A stretch of DNA of 64,000 bases. Origin: Saprospiraceae bacterium (GTDB lineage Bacteria; Bacteroidota; Bacteroidia; Chitinophagales; Saprospiraceae). The position numbers and the translations under genes were made by a program. The stretch covers positions 1 through 64,000 of the forward strand of contig JAEUUU010000020.1 of the NCBI GenBank assembly GCA_016787345.1, in the 5' to 3' direction. The notes below the pieces were generated by a model, which made no database searches, was not told the origin of the DNA, and was given only the letters and a program-made list of their open reading frames with translations. Below are positions 38,061-46,871 of the stretch, piece after piece (the stretch's first letter is position 1; each line of letters starts with the position of its first letter).

Positions 38061-38153
38061 ATGCCCGTATCCTCAAATGCCCGCATCCTCAAATCCTCGC
38101 CTCAAATCCCCGTATCCTCAAATTCTCGCATCCTCAAATCCTCGTATCCTCAA
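38061..38153. repeat. tandem 16-bp repeat
   Basis: Six units of about 16 bp of the form ATGCCCGTATCCTCAA, with variants CCCGCATCCTCAA, CCTCGTATCCTCAA and one shortened unit (TCCTCGCCTCAA). It fills the gap between the response regulator stop and the TonB receptor. There are no unique spacers, so it is not CRISPR. Confidence 0.85.
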
Positions 38154-38284
38154 CGTATTGTACACTTTGGCTCAAAGGGCGTATTTTTAATTTGGAATCA
38201 AATTTTCTTTCTTCTTTTGCGAAACAAACAGTGTTTTAAAAAGAACCTTGTTTCGTTTAGTTTTCTTCCTGAAATCAAACGGTT

Positions 38285-41227
38285 ATGCGTATGAAGCTAC
38301 TCTACAAATTTTTGACGGTCAATCTGTTCCTGCTCCTGTTTTCCGGCATTTCGCTTGCCCAGGTCACCCTGCGCGGCAAAGTGCAGGATGCCGTTACCGG
38401 CGAGGACCTGATTGGTGCGGCAATACAAATCGTGGGCGTCGAAGGCGGCGCCGTCACCGACTATGAAGGCAACTTCACCGTCAAAGTCCCGGCGCTGCCT
38501 GCTACCCTCAAAATCTCGTACACCGGTTATCTCGCCCAGGAAGTGCGGGTGGAAAACGCCGACGAGCGAATTCCCATCAAACTCGAAACCAATACCATCG
38601 TGATTGAGGAGGCCGTCATTCGCGGCCAGCGCATCGACGAGCGCCAGAAATCGGCGCCCCTCACCGTCGAAAACCTCGATGCCATCGCGATCAAAGAAAC
38701 TGCTGCCGTGAGTTTTTACAACGGCCTGGGCAACCTTAAAGGTGTCGACCTCACTACCGCATCGCTGGGTTTTACCATCATCAACATGCGGGGCTTCAAC
38801 TCCACCAGCCCCGTGCGTTCGCTCCAGATTATCGACGGAGTCGACAACCAGGCGCCGGGCCTCAACTTCTCGCTGGGCAACTTCCTGGGCGCCTCCGAAC
38901 TCGACGCCAACGGCGTTGAACTCGTCGCCGGCGCCAGCGGACCGTTCTTCGGCCCCAACGCCTTCAACGGGGTCATCAGCATCAAAACCAAAGATCCCTT
39001 TATCCACAAAGGCCTCACCGCCTCGGTCAAGGGCGGCGAACGCGACCTCTTCGAAGGCGCTATTCGCTGGGCCGACGCCTTTCAAAACAAGGTCGGCAAC
39101 GACGTTTTTGCCTACAAACTCAACTTTTTCTACCTCCGCGCCTACGACTGGGTGGCCGACAACTACCAGCCCGTCGACGGTACCGAGGCTGGCCGCTACT
39201 TCACACCGCTGCAAAACCCGGGCCGCTACGATGCCGTCAACCGCTACGGCGACGAATACTACGCCGGCTTCGACGCCACGGGCGAATCAGCCTGGGCCCA
39301 GTTCTACGGCCTGCAGCAGTACCACCGCTCGGGCTACAACGAGATCGATCTGGTCGATTACAACACCCGCAACTACAAGGCCAGCGCCGCTTTCCATTTC
39401 CGCCTCAACCCCGCCCAGGACTTTGAATCGCCCGAACTGATCGTGGCATCCAACTTCGGCAGCGGCACCACGGTGTACCAGGGCGACAACCGGTTCAGCC
39501 TGCGCAATATCCTGTTCTTCCAGAACCGCCTCGAACTGCGCAAAAAAGACAAGTATTTCATCCGCGCCTACGCCACCCACGAAGACGCCGGCGATTCCTA
39601 CGACCCCTACTTTACTGCCCTTCGCCTGCAGGACGCCGCAAAAAGCAACGATCTTTTTCGGGGCGACTACACCGATTTCTGGGCCGATCAAAACTATGCG
39701 GGCCGTATGACGGCACTGGGCTATCCGCAACTGGTATTCGATCCGGTGACTTTCACCTTTACATTCGACGACGCCGCGGCGACCCAGTGGTTTACGAATT
39801 ACCGGGATACGCTTGCCGCCTGGCATGCCGCCGCACTGGAATTTGCCAACCAGGAATCCACGCGCCCCGACACGAAAACCTCCGATTATTTCCAGCCCGG
39901 ATCGCCGGAGTTTCATCGTGAATTCGACCGCATCACCCGCACCAAATCGGGCGAAGCCGGCGGCACCCGTTTCTTTGACAAATCAGCCTTGTACCACGTA
40001 CACGGCGAATATCAGTTCGAACCGCTTTGGCTCGAACGCTGGGTCGTGGGCGGCAACTACCGCCTGTACACGCCACGCTCCGAGGGCACCATTTTCTCCG
40101 ATACCCTGAACCGTACTTTCGGCCCCAACGGAGAAGTAATCGACTCTTCGTACCGCAGGATCACCAACTGGGAATTCGGCTTCTACACCGGGGTGGATAA
40201 AAAAATCCTCAACGACCGGTTTATCCTGTCGGGCACGGTGCGTGTGGATAAAAACCAGAATTTCAACTGGCTGGTTACGCCGGCCGCCTCGGTGGTTTAT
40301 ACGCCCAATGCCAAAAACTTCCTGCGCTTCTCCTTCTCCTCGGCTATCCGCAACCCGACGCTGACCGACCAGTATCTGCGCCTCAACGTGGGCCGCGCCA
40401 CCCTGCTCGGCAACCTCAACGGGTTTGAAAATCTGATCAGCCTGGAATCATTTCAGGACGGCTTGAAAGCCAACAACTACAACCTGTTCCAGTATTTCAA
40501 CGCACCGCCGATCCAGCCGGAAAAAGTCAAAACCTTCGAACTGGGCTATCGGACCACCCTCTTCGACAAACTCTATGTCGACGCAGGCTACTATTTCAAC
40601 ATTTACAACGACTTCATCGGCTACAACATCGGTATCGACGCCGAGATTTCACAAGGCGTGCTCAACCCGTCGAGCATCCGCGTGTACCGCGTATCGGCCA
40701 ATTCGACCAACCAGGTGACCACGCAGGGTTTCAATATTGGCCTGAATTACTATTTCGGCGACTTCTATCAGGTCAGCGGCAACTACTCCTGGAACAAACT
40801 GAACAAACTGGACGTCGACGACCCGATTATCCCGGCATTCAACACGCCCGAGCACAAGTTCAACGTCGGCTTGTCGGCGCGCGACCTGCCCATCGGCAAA
40901 CTAAAGCGCACGGGTTTCAACGTGACGTACAAGTGGATCGAAGGCTTCATTTTTGAAGGCTCGCCGCAATTCACCGGCCGCATCCCGACCTACGACATGG
41001 TGGATGCCCAGTGGAATTGCAACATCGAAAAACTGAATACCGTGCTGAAAATCGGCGCCACCAACATCTTCGGGATTACACCCTTGTTCCGCAGCAAGGA
41101 AGAGAATAACGGTCGCAGCGGTCTCGAAGCCATGTTCAACAACAACCAGTTCCAGACCTACGGCGGCCCCCGTATCGGACGCCTGGCCTATGTTTCACTG
41201 GTGTATAATTTTGAGAAAAAAGATTGA
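38285..41227 (+). CDS. TonB-dependent receptor with carboxypeptidase-like N-domain
   Basis: 980 residues. Signal peptide (1-25, cut after ISLAQ), then a CarboxypepD_reg-like domain (about 27-110, VTLRGKVQDAVTGEDLIGAA, EGNFTVKVP). A plug domain (about 125-240, LTVENLDAIAIKE, SLQIIDGVDNQAPG, NAFNGVISIKTK) and a beta-barrel ending in YVSLVYNFEKKD with a terminal aromatic pattern follow. Imports an unknown ligand across the outer membrane using TonB energy. No SusD partner follows, so it is not a classic polysaccharide SusCD pair. An ATG two codons in (38291) is an equal start choice. The next gene is a secreted hydrolase-like protein that may act on the same ligand. Confidence 0.93.
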   Translation: MRMKLLYKFLTVNLFLLLFSGISLAQVTLRGKVQDAVTGEDLIGAAIQIVGVEGGAVTDYEGNFTVKVPALPATLKISYTGYLAQEVRVENADERIPIKLETNTIVIEEAVIRGQRIDERQKSAPLTVENLDAIAIKETAAVSFYNGLGNLKGVDLTTASLGFTIINMRGFNSTSPVRSLQIIDGVDNQAPGLNFSLGNFLGASELDANGVELVAGASGPFFGPNAFNGVISIKTKDPFIHKGLTASVKGGERDLFEGAIRWADAFQNKVGNDVFAYKLNFFYLRAYDWVADNYQPVDGTEAGRYFTPLQNPGRYDAVNRYGDEYYAGFDATGESAWAQFYGLQQYHRSGYNEIDLVDYNTRNYKASAAFHFRLNPAQDFESPELIVASNFGSGTTVYQGDNRFSLRNILFFQNRLELRKKDKYFIRAYATHEDAGDSYDPYFTALRLQDAAKSNDLFRGDYTDFWADQNYAGRMTALGYPQLVFDPVTFTFTFDDAAATQWFTNYRDTLAAWHAAALEFANQESTRPDTKTSDYFQPGSPEFHREFDRITRTKSGEAGGTRFFDKSALYHVHGEYQFEPLWLERWVVGGNYRLYTPRSEGTIFSDTLNRTFGPNGEVIDSSYRRITNWEFGFYTGVDKKILNDRFILSGTVRVDKNQNFNWLVTPAASVVYTPNAKNFLRFSFSSAIRNPTLTDQYLRLNVGRATLLGNLNGFENLISLESFQDGLKANNYNLFQYFNAPPIQPEKVKTFELGYRTTLFDKLYVDAGYYFNIYNDFIGYNIGIDAEISQGVLNPSSIRVYRVSANSTNQVTTQGFNIGLNYYFGDFYQVSGNYSWNKLNKLDVDDPIIPAFNTPEHKFNVGLSARDLPIGKLKRTGFNVTYKWIEGFIFEGSPQFTGRIPTYDMVDAQWNCNIEKLNTVLKIGATNIFGITPLFRSKEENNGRSGLEAMFNNNQFQTYGGPRIGRLAYVSLVYNFEKKD

Positions 41228-41235
41228 TTGCCGGC

Positions 41236-41345
41236 AAAGTTGATAAGGGTTGATAAGGTTTATACGGTTTATAACTTTGCTCCTCAACAATAAACCATAT
41301 CAACCCAATAAACCAGATCAACCTTTATCAACCTTATAAACCTCT
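41236..41345. repeat. inverted GGTTGATAAGG/GGTTTATA repeat
   Basis: The left arm (41239-41273) has AGTTGATAAGG, GGTTGATAAGG, GGTTTATAC and GGTTTATAA. The right arm (41290-41342) has the inverse units ATAAACC and ATCAACC, six of them in alternation. The arms could pair into an imperfect stem. It lies 3' of the TonB receptor and contains the promoter of the next gene. Confidence 0.75.
41250..41279 (+). promoter_or_regulatory. promoter of T9SS hydrolase-like gene
   Basis: TTG (41250-41252), 19 nt and TAACTTTG (41272-41279), a full match. Start predicted near 41286, leaving a leader of about 105 nt that contains the right arm of the inverted repeat. Confidence 0.6.
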
Positions 41346-41391
41346 TCAATTTACTTTTCAACCAACTACTCAACAACACAATCCACTGACA

Positions 41392-43002
41392 ATGAAAAAA
41401 TTAACCGTACTCCTTCTACTGATTGCCAGTGTTGCGGCAAGCCTGACGGCCCAGACGCGCTACCTGCAGCCTGTTTTCAACTCCGGTGTTACTAAAAATG
41501 CCAACGTTATCTATGGCGTCAACGCTACGGTTCTGTACTACTCGGTACTCGGCCAGGCCGTTCCGCAGCCGCTGGTCATGGACATCTACCAGCCGGTCGG
41601 CGATACCGAGACCAGCCGTCCGGTAGTCCTCCTGTTCCACACGGGCAACTTCCTGCCTTTTTTCAACCCGTCCAACCCGACACAAGGCGGTTTTAACGGC
41701 GCTTGCGGCGGCACCACGGTCGACTCTTCGCTCGTGGAACTGGCGCACCGCCTTTGCAGCATGGGCTACGTAGTGGCTTCTGTCGACTACCGCCTGGGCT
41801 GGAACCCGCTGGCGCCGACCGACGTGGATCGCCGCTACGGCCTCATCAATGCCGCTTACCGCGGCGTACAGGATGCCCGCACGGCCATCCGCTATTTCCG
41901 CAAAACGGTGGCAGAAGGCGGCAACCCCTGGGGTATCGACCCTGAAAAAATCGTCATCTGGGGCCAGGGCACCGGCGGTTACATCACGCTCAACACCACT
42001 ACACTCGACAACTACCTGAAGATCCCGACTGCCTCGGGTGGTAAATTCGTATGGGACCACGACCAGAATCCCGGCACACCGCCGATCCCCATGGTTATCG
42101 AGCAGGTCAACGGCGACATCTACGGCACCAGCGTAGGCCAGGTACCCAACGCAGCAGCCCCCGGCGGTCTTGACACGCTCTGCTATCCGAACCACGTAGG
42201 CTACTCTTCCGACTTCGCGCTTTCCGTCAACATGGCCGGCGCCGTGGGCGACTCGACCTGGATCAGCCCGGGCCAGCCCCCGATGATTTCCTTCCACGTG
42301 CCGACCGACAACTTCGCTCCCTACAACGAAGGTATCGTCAACGTACCGGGTACGCCGCTGCAAGTGGTGCGCGTAGTAGGCAGCTACTTCGCCCAGCAGA
42401 AATTCGAAGCCAACGGCAACAACACGTCCTTCGTAGACGCCGGCGTAGTGTTCGATCTCACGGCCGAGCAGGAACTTGCCTTCGCCAACTCCCCGCTGCT
42501 CCAGCCGGGCAACGTGGACGTAAGCGACCCGACCCCGGGCCTTTATCCCTTCCTGCAGCCGGGCAACCCGCCTGCAACCACCTCGCCCTGGGAATGGACG
42601 GCTTTTGTGCCCGCCGCTCCGGCAACCTGCAACAACGTTAAAGCCGAAGCCATCCCGTACATCGACACGATCGTACGCTTCTACGCCCCGCGCGCCTGCT
42701 TCGCCCTGGGCCTGCAGGAGTGCATCGACGCCGTCGTAGGCGCCAAAGAGCCCCTCGCGCAAAACATCGCCCTCAACGCCGCGCCGAACCCGGCCAGCAG
42801 CGAAATCCGCCTGACCAGCGAAATCGAACACCCGATGCTCGGCATTCAGGTATTCGACCGCACGGGCCGCCTTGTTCAAATGCACAACAACCTGAACACC
42901 AATAACTTCACCGTTCTGCGCAACAACCTCAATCCGGGATTGTACGTCATTAAAGTCAGCTTTAAAGAAGGCTTTATGACCAAGATCGTGACGTTCGAAT
43001 AA
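41392..43002 (+). CDS. T9SS type A alpha/beta-hydrolase-like protein lacking nucleophile
   Basis: 536 residues; signal peptide cut after ASLTAQ (21). Residues about 40-300 look like a carboxylesterase-type alpha/beta-hydrolase: PLVMDIYQP, PVVLLFHTG (oxyanion region), GYVVASVDYRLGWNP and DARTAIRYFRK. At the nucleophile elbow, where GxSxGG is expected, it has GQGTGG (191-196), so Gly193 replaces serine. Either it is a binding protein or the alignment of this loop is misleading. The C-terminus is a type A sorting domain (AAPNPASSEIRLTS ... FMTKIVTFE). It is preceded by a TonB receptor and followed by a strong terminator. Confidence 0.85.
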   Translation: MKKLTVLLLLIASVAASLTAQTRYLQPVFNSGVTKNANVIYGVNATVLYYSVLGQAVPQPLVMDIYQPVGDTETSRPVVLLFHTGNFLPFFNPSNPTQGGFNGACGGTTVDSSLVELAHRLCSMGYVVASVDYRLGWNPLAPTDVDRRYGLINAAYRGVQDARTAIRYFRKTVAEGGNPWGIDPEKIVIWGQGTGGYITLNTTTLDNYLKIPTASGGKFVWDHDQNPGTPPIPMVIEQVNGDIYGTSVGQVPNAAAPGGLDTLCYPNHVGYSSDFALSVNMAGAVGDSTWISPGQPPMISFHVPTDNFAPYNEGIVNVPGTPLQVVRVVGSYFAQQKFEANGNNTSFVDAGVVFDLTAEQELAFANSPLLQPGNVDVSDPTPGLYPFLQPGNPPATTSPWEWTAFVPAAPATCNNVKAEAIPYIDTIVRFYAPRACFALGLQECIDAVVGAKEPLAQNIALNAAPNPASSEIRLTSEIEHPMLGIQVFDRTGRLVQMHNNLNTNNFTVLRNNLNPGLYVIKVSFKEGFMTKIVTFE

Positions 43003-43038
43003 GTTCGCACACGGCAAGTTTTTTGTCGAATAAACAGA

Positions 43039-43073
43039 AGAGCCATTCCGGGACACTCCGGAATGGCTCTTTG
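43039..43073 (+). terminator. intrinsic terminator
   Basis: AGAGCCATTCCGG (43039-43051) pairs perfectly with CCGGAATGGCTCT (43058-43070) over a 6-nt loop, followed by TTGATTT. It lies 37 bp after the hydrolase-like gene and 28 bp before the end of the convergent gene. Confidence 0.85.
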
Positions 43074-43097
43074 ATTTAACCCCAAATTTAATCGGGT

Positions 43098-44903
43098 TTA
43101 ATGCAACACGACCAGCCGGCCCAAATAGACCCTGTCGGCAGTAAGCTGCAGGCTATACACCCCGGACGGTAGTTCAAACGTTGAAACGACATGCGCGCTG
43201 GCGCCTGCCGGAACGGTTTCCAAACGCACGACACGGCCGGCCGCATCGAATATTTGCAGGGTCGATGCAGAGGAATGGCTATCCTGCCATTGCAGCGTAA
43301 CCTGCGTATGCGCCGGATTGGGGAACAGGAACAAGGGCGTTGCAGCCGGCTCCCGGCTGCTGCTGATGCAGTCGGGGTAGTTCGGGTCGTAGTTGACCGT
43401 TTCTGCATAAAAATTGGAACATCCGGTGAGTGTGTCCGTTACCACCAGTCCGTACACACCGTTTTGACCGATACAAATCGACCAGCCGGTTTCGCCCGGA
43501 ATCGGAAGCCCGGATTCAAACCACTGGAAAGTATAGCCGGCGGGTACGTTCAGCGTATCGAGCAGGAAAAGGCGGTTGATCTGGTTGCCGAATACCGGGG
43601 CCGCCGGAGCGGTGTACAGTCCGATCAGCACGCTGTCGGATGTCGCGGTACAACCGTATTCATTGGTGATTTGCACCTGGTAGTAACCGGTTTCGAGGGG
43701 CGTGTAAGAGGGTTCTGTCGCCCCCGGGATGACTTCACCGTCGAGCAGCCACTGATTGGATTCGGTCGCCGACGATTCAAGCAGCAGGTTGGTCGCGCCA
43801 GTGCAGTTGTAAGTACCATTGGGGGCGCTTGCTTCGGGCGCCGCGGGTACTTCAAATACGTAGACGGAATCGGCGGAGAAGACTTCCGTCACTGGTTTTT
43901 CGATAATCAGGGCGATCTCCAGTCCCCCGGCGACCAGGGTATCGTTGCTCAGGTAATTGAAAGAAATGGCGCCGCACAGGTCGTCGCTGCCTTCGATACC
44001 TGAATCTTCATCCCACACCTCGATGGTGTAGTTGCCCGCGTCGAGCGGCAAGGTGATGGGAAAAGTAAACGGCAGGGAAATATTTTCAATATCCGGCGAA
44101 GAGTTGAACAGTTCCTGACCGTTGGGGCCGAATACCAGCACGTACATATCGGGTGCGCCCAGCCCCAACAGGTCTGCGCAATCGGCCTCAAGTACCGTAG
44201 CGCTGGCCAGTACGAAACGTCCGGTATCCACCACGGCGTGGTAATTGACCGGGTAAACGCCCGGCGCCGAATACGTATGCGGAGGCGGGTTTTCACCGGA
44301 AAAAGTGGCGCCGTCGCCAAAATCCCAGGTATAAGAATAATCGGGACTTCCTCCGGAGGGATGGTTGTTGGTAAAACTAACCGTCGTGCTGCCACACCCC
44401 GAAAAGTTCGATATGGAGAACCCGTCGTTGCTGACGGTCGGCGGAGCGATGTACAGTTTTAAAGGAAAAGTTGCTTCCTGGGTAATGATAAAGACGGTCG
44501 CCTTGATTTTGACCGTCAGGGTAAATGAATCAGCCACGGTGGGCGTGCCGCAAATACGGATACAGCCGTCGGTTTGGTTGGCGGTTTCAAAAACCAACTG
44601 GTTAGGTTGCCAGTTGAGGCCCGGCGGCAGTCCGTCGAGGCTCAATATTTCAAACTTGGAAATGGGCAAACCCGGCGGCGTAGTACTGTCTACGGCATTC
44701 ACCGGCGTGGTGGTTTTGGGAAAACGAAATGAAATATCGTGGTCGTACAATTGGCCCTTTTCACCGTCAGGCAGATTCTGGAGGTAGAGGGTGTCGTCGG
44801 GGAGGGCGGGGAGATTGATTTGGCAGCCGGGGCAGCCGATTTGCGCGTTCAGCGTCGTGGCCATCCATGCACTCAGGCACAGGGAGAGCAAAAGGTGTCG
44901 CAT
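43098..44903 (-). CDS. T9SS type A protein with PKD domain
   Basis: 601 residues from the ATG at 44903 (MRHLLLSLCLSAWMATTLNA, signal cut near AQ); an ATG two codons earlier (44909) is equally possible. A putative-Ig domain (about 80-145, GLPPGLNWQPN ... GCIRICGTPT) comes first. A PKD domain (about 165-240, YTWDFGDGATF, HTYSAPGVYPVNY) follows, then a C2-like region with an ExWDEDS motif, two Ig-like repeats, and a sorting domain (FLFPNPAHTQVTLQW ... LGRLVVLH). Secreted surface protein without a visible catalytic site. The GLPPGL domain is shared with the next gene upstream. Confidence 0.88.
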   Translation of the reverse strand: MRHLLLSLCLSAWMATTLNAQIGCPGCQINLPALPDDTLYLQNLPDGEKGQLYDHDISFRFPKTTTPVNAVDSTTPPGLPISKFEILSLDGLPPGLNWQPNQLVFETANQTDGCIRICGTPTVADSFTLTVKIKATVFIITQEATFPLKLYIAPPTVSNDGFSISNFSGCGSTTVSFTNNHPSGGSPDYSYTWDFGDGATFSGENPPPHTYSAPGVYPVNYHAVVDTGRFVLASATVLEADCADLLGLGAPDMYVLVFGPNGQELFNSSPDIENISLPFTFPITLPLDAGNYTIEVWDEDSGIEGSDDLCGAISFNYLSNDTLVAGGLEIALIIEKPVTEVFSADSVYVFEVPAAPEASAPNGTYNCTGATNLLLESSATESNQWLLDGEVIPGATEPSYTPLETGYYQVQITNEYGCTATSDSVLIGLYTAPAAPVFGNQINRLFLLDTLNVPAGYTFQWFESGLPIPGETGWSICIGQNGVYGLVVTDTLTGCSNFYAETVNYDPNYPDCISSSREPAATPLFLFPNPAHTQVTLQWQDSHSSASTLQIFDAAGRVVRLETVPAGASAHVVSTFELPSGVYSLQLTADRVYLGRLVVLH

Positions 44904-45009
44904 AGGCAACGGGGATTGGTGTGTGAAAAAATTTGTTGCAGGCGAAGGAAGGACGGACGATTAGCCCGAAGGGCGGCAACAGCACTTTTCACAAGAAAGG
45001 ATTAGAAGG

Positions 45010-45067
<58 letters not shown>

Positions 45068-45071
45068 CGGT

Positions 45072-45857
45072 TCATTTTGAAACAACGAACATTTTCGTGG
45101 TTTTGCCTTCGCGATTGCCGACGGTGTAGAAATAGGTACCGTTGGCGAGGTCGCCAGCTTCGAAAGTAAAGCGGTTGGAGCCTTCAACGAGGCGAATGTC
45201 TTCGCGGTACACGCGTTGGCCGAGCAGGTCGAACACTTCAAACTGGAACATGCCGCCGTTGCGGGATTCCACTTCGATGTACGTCTGGGTGCTGAACGGG
45301 TTGGGCACACTTTTTAGGCTGCTCACCGGGCTGTTCAGGTCGGAGGCATTGCTGGCGCAGTTGCCGGCTTCGTTGAGGATCAGGTAGTAGTGGTTGCCGG
45401 GTGCGGCCTGACCGGGGAAACCGATCGGGATATCGATCAGCGGTGTGAATACCGTGGCGGTGATGGTCAGGTCGAGGGTGTCGGGGGCGGCATTGGCAGC
45501 GGAGGGCGTGCCGTACATCAGGATGCAGCCCAGCGTACCCGGGTAGAACACGCAGTTCGGCGGTTCGCAGCTGTATTGCAGTCCGGCGGGAAGGTTGCCG
45601 ATGGCGCCGCTGGCGGCGATGCCCACGCTGTCGATCGGGAAGCCGGAGAAGGTGGCCGGCACATTGACGGTCACCGATTCGGTGTAAGACGAGCCGACAC
45701 AGGCAACGGCGAGGTTGTATTGCGGATTTTGATCGGAATAGGGAATGGGCGACAACAGGCCTCCGGATTGAAGCAGGGAGGAATCAACCTGGCAATCCTG
45801 TGAGAAAACAAAAGTGGCTGTGCAGAGCGAAAAAAAGAGGAGTAGTGCTTTTTTCAT
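45072..45857 (-). CDS. small T9SS type A protein
   Basis: 261 residues from the ATG at 45857 (MKKALLLFFSLCTATFVFSQ, a clean signal peptide). The frame is open to 45947, but that would place 30 residues before the signal. A single beta domain (about 60-170) has the AGLQYSCEPPNCVFYPGTLG segment followed by CILMYGTP, the same Ig-like domain type as in the downstream 601-residue protein. A sorting domain follows (SVPNPFSTQTYIEVESRNGG ... GKTTKMFVVSK). The two genes look like a tandem pair from one ancestor that differ in added PKD and Ig domains. Confidence 0.87.
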   Translation of the reverse strand: MKKALLLFFSLCTATFVFSQDCQVDSSLLQSGGLLSPIPYSDQNPQYNLAVACVGSSYTESVTVNVPATFSGFPIDSVGIAASGAIGNLPAGLQYSCEPPNCVFYPGTLGCILMYGTPSAANAAPDTLDLTITATVFTPLIDIPIGFPGQAAPGNHYYLILNEAGNCASNASDLNSPVSSLKSVPNPFSTQTYIEVESRNGGMFQFEVFDLLGQRVYREDIRLVEGSNRFTFEAGDLANGTYFYTVGNREGKTTKMFVVSK

Positions 45858-46002
45858 AGGGTAAAGAAAGTTGAGTAAGTAGTGTACGAATCGGTTGGGT
45901 TGGTAACGGGTGCGGAAGTTCCGGCATTTATCCGATTGAAGGAGCACAAATAACGTTGATTTGTCAAAAAAGAGTTTTTTGCGTCCGTCCTTAACGCTGT
46001 AA

Positions 46003-46041
46003 ATACAAAACGAGGAACCTGCCTGTGGCGGATTCCTCGTT
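46003..46041 (-). terminator. terminator of infC-rpmI-rplT
   Basis: AACGAGGAA (46009-46017) pairs with TTCCTCGTT (46033-46041), and on the minus strand TTTGTATTT follows. It lies about 35 bp after the rplT stop. Confidence 0.75.
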
Positions 46042-46074
46042 GTTGTCAGGAAAGCGAAGCCCGAAGGCAGCGCT

Positions 46075-46425
46075 TTATTTGTTTTTTACCGAAGCCACGA
46101 TCGCTTTGAACGTATCCGGGTGGTTGAGGGCCAGGTCGGCCAGGGCTTTGCGGTTGAGGGCAATGCCTTTTTCACCCAGTGCGTGGATAAAACGGCTGTA
46201 ATTGATGCCTTCTGCACGGGTAGCCGCGTTGATACGGGCGATCCAGAGACGGCGATACACGCGTTTTTTGAATTTACGGTCGCGGAAAGCGTACTGCCAG
46301 CCTTTTTCAAGGGTATTTTTGGCAACGGTGTACACTTTGGAACGCGCGCCGAAGAAACCGCGGGCGGCGAGCATGATTCTTTTCCGGCGGGCACGGCTGG
46401 CCGGGTTGTTGGTAGCTCTTGGCAT
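46075..46425 (-). CDS. rplT: 50S ribosomal protein bL20
   Basis: Binds 23S rRNA early in large-subunit assembly. 116 residues, normal length. The N-terminal basic extension ([18 protein letters not shown]) is followed by [18 protein letters not shown] and the signature [21 protein letters not shown] (core WIARINAA). Last gene of infC-rpmI-rplT, the conserved order, with a terminator downstream. In other bacteria bL20 represses this operon by binding its mRNA; whether that holds here is not visible. Confidence 0.98.
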   Translation of the reverse strand: MPRATNNPASRARRKRIMLAARGFFGARSKVYTVAKNTLEKGWQYAFRDRKFKKRVYRRLWIARINAATRAEGINYSRFIHALGEKGIALNRKALADLALNHPDTFKAIVASVKNK

Positions 46426-46544
46426 GAGCGAAACTTTTTAGTGCAATTCCGGGATGACGAGCGTTGGTACGAATGCCATACTTGAAGCCGGAATTCTCGT
46501 TAAAAAATAAGGTGAATAACCCCGCTTTCGGGGTAATGCGCTGC

Positions 46545-46739
46545 TTACATAGCCATCAGGCGCTCGATACGTGCGTGCTCGGAACGATCAACGATCACTC
46601 CGCCGCGCAGGTGGCGCTTGGCTTTGGTTGTCTTTTTGCGCATCAGGTGGCGCATTCTTGCCCGATTACGCTTGATTTTACCCGTGCCAGTCACTTTGAA
46701 ACGCTTCTTTGCGCTGGAGTGGGTTTTCATTTTCGGCAT
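46545..46739 (-). CDS. rpmI: 50S ribosomal protein bL35
   Basis: 64 residues from the ATG at 46739 ([20 protein letters not shown]), the standard bL35 start; an ATG two codons earlier (46745) is less likely. [17 protein letters not shown] and KRHLRG are the usual rRNA-binding basic blocks. Lies between infC and rplT, 119 bp before rplT. Confidence 0.97.
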   Translation of the reverse strand: MPKMKTHSSAKKRFKVTGTGKIKRNRARMRHLMRKKTTKAKRHLRGGVIVDRSEHARIERLMAM

Positions 46740-46871
46740 GATCAATCAGTATTTTTTGAAAATGGAGCGCAAAGGTAACCGCTCCCGGCAAACGACAAAA
46801 GAAAGCAGGGAAAAAAGTTGGCGATGTGCTGCAACGACAGGCACGAACAAGACGAATGGAGCAAGAGGTAC

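Noticed and set aside
38061-38153. CRISPR array
   Set aside because: Units are contiguous with no unique spacers, and no cas gene is present.
41416-43056. 546-residue minus-strand frame
   Set aside because: Antisense to the T9SS hydrolase-like gene, Arg/Val/Gly-rich, no motif.
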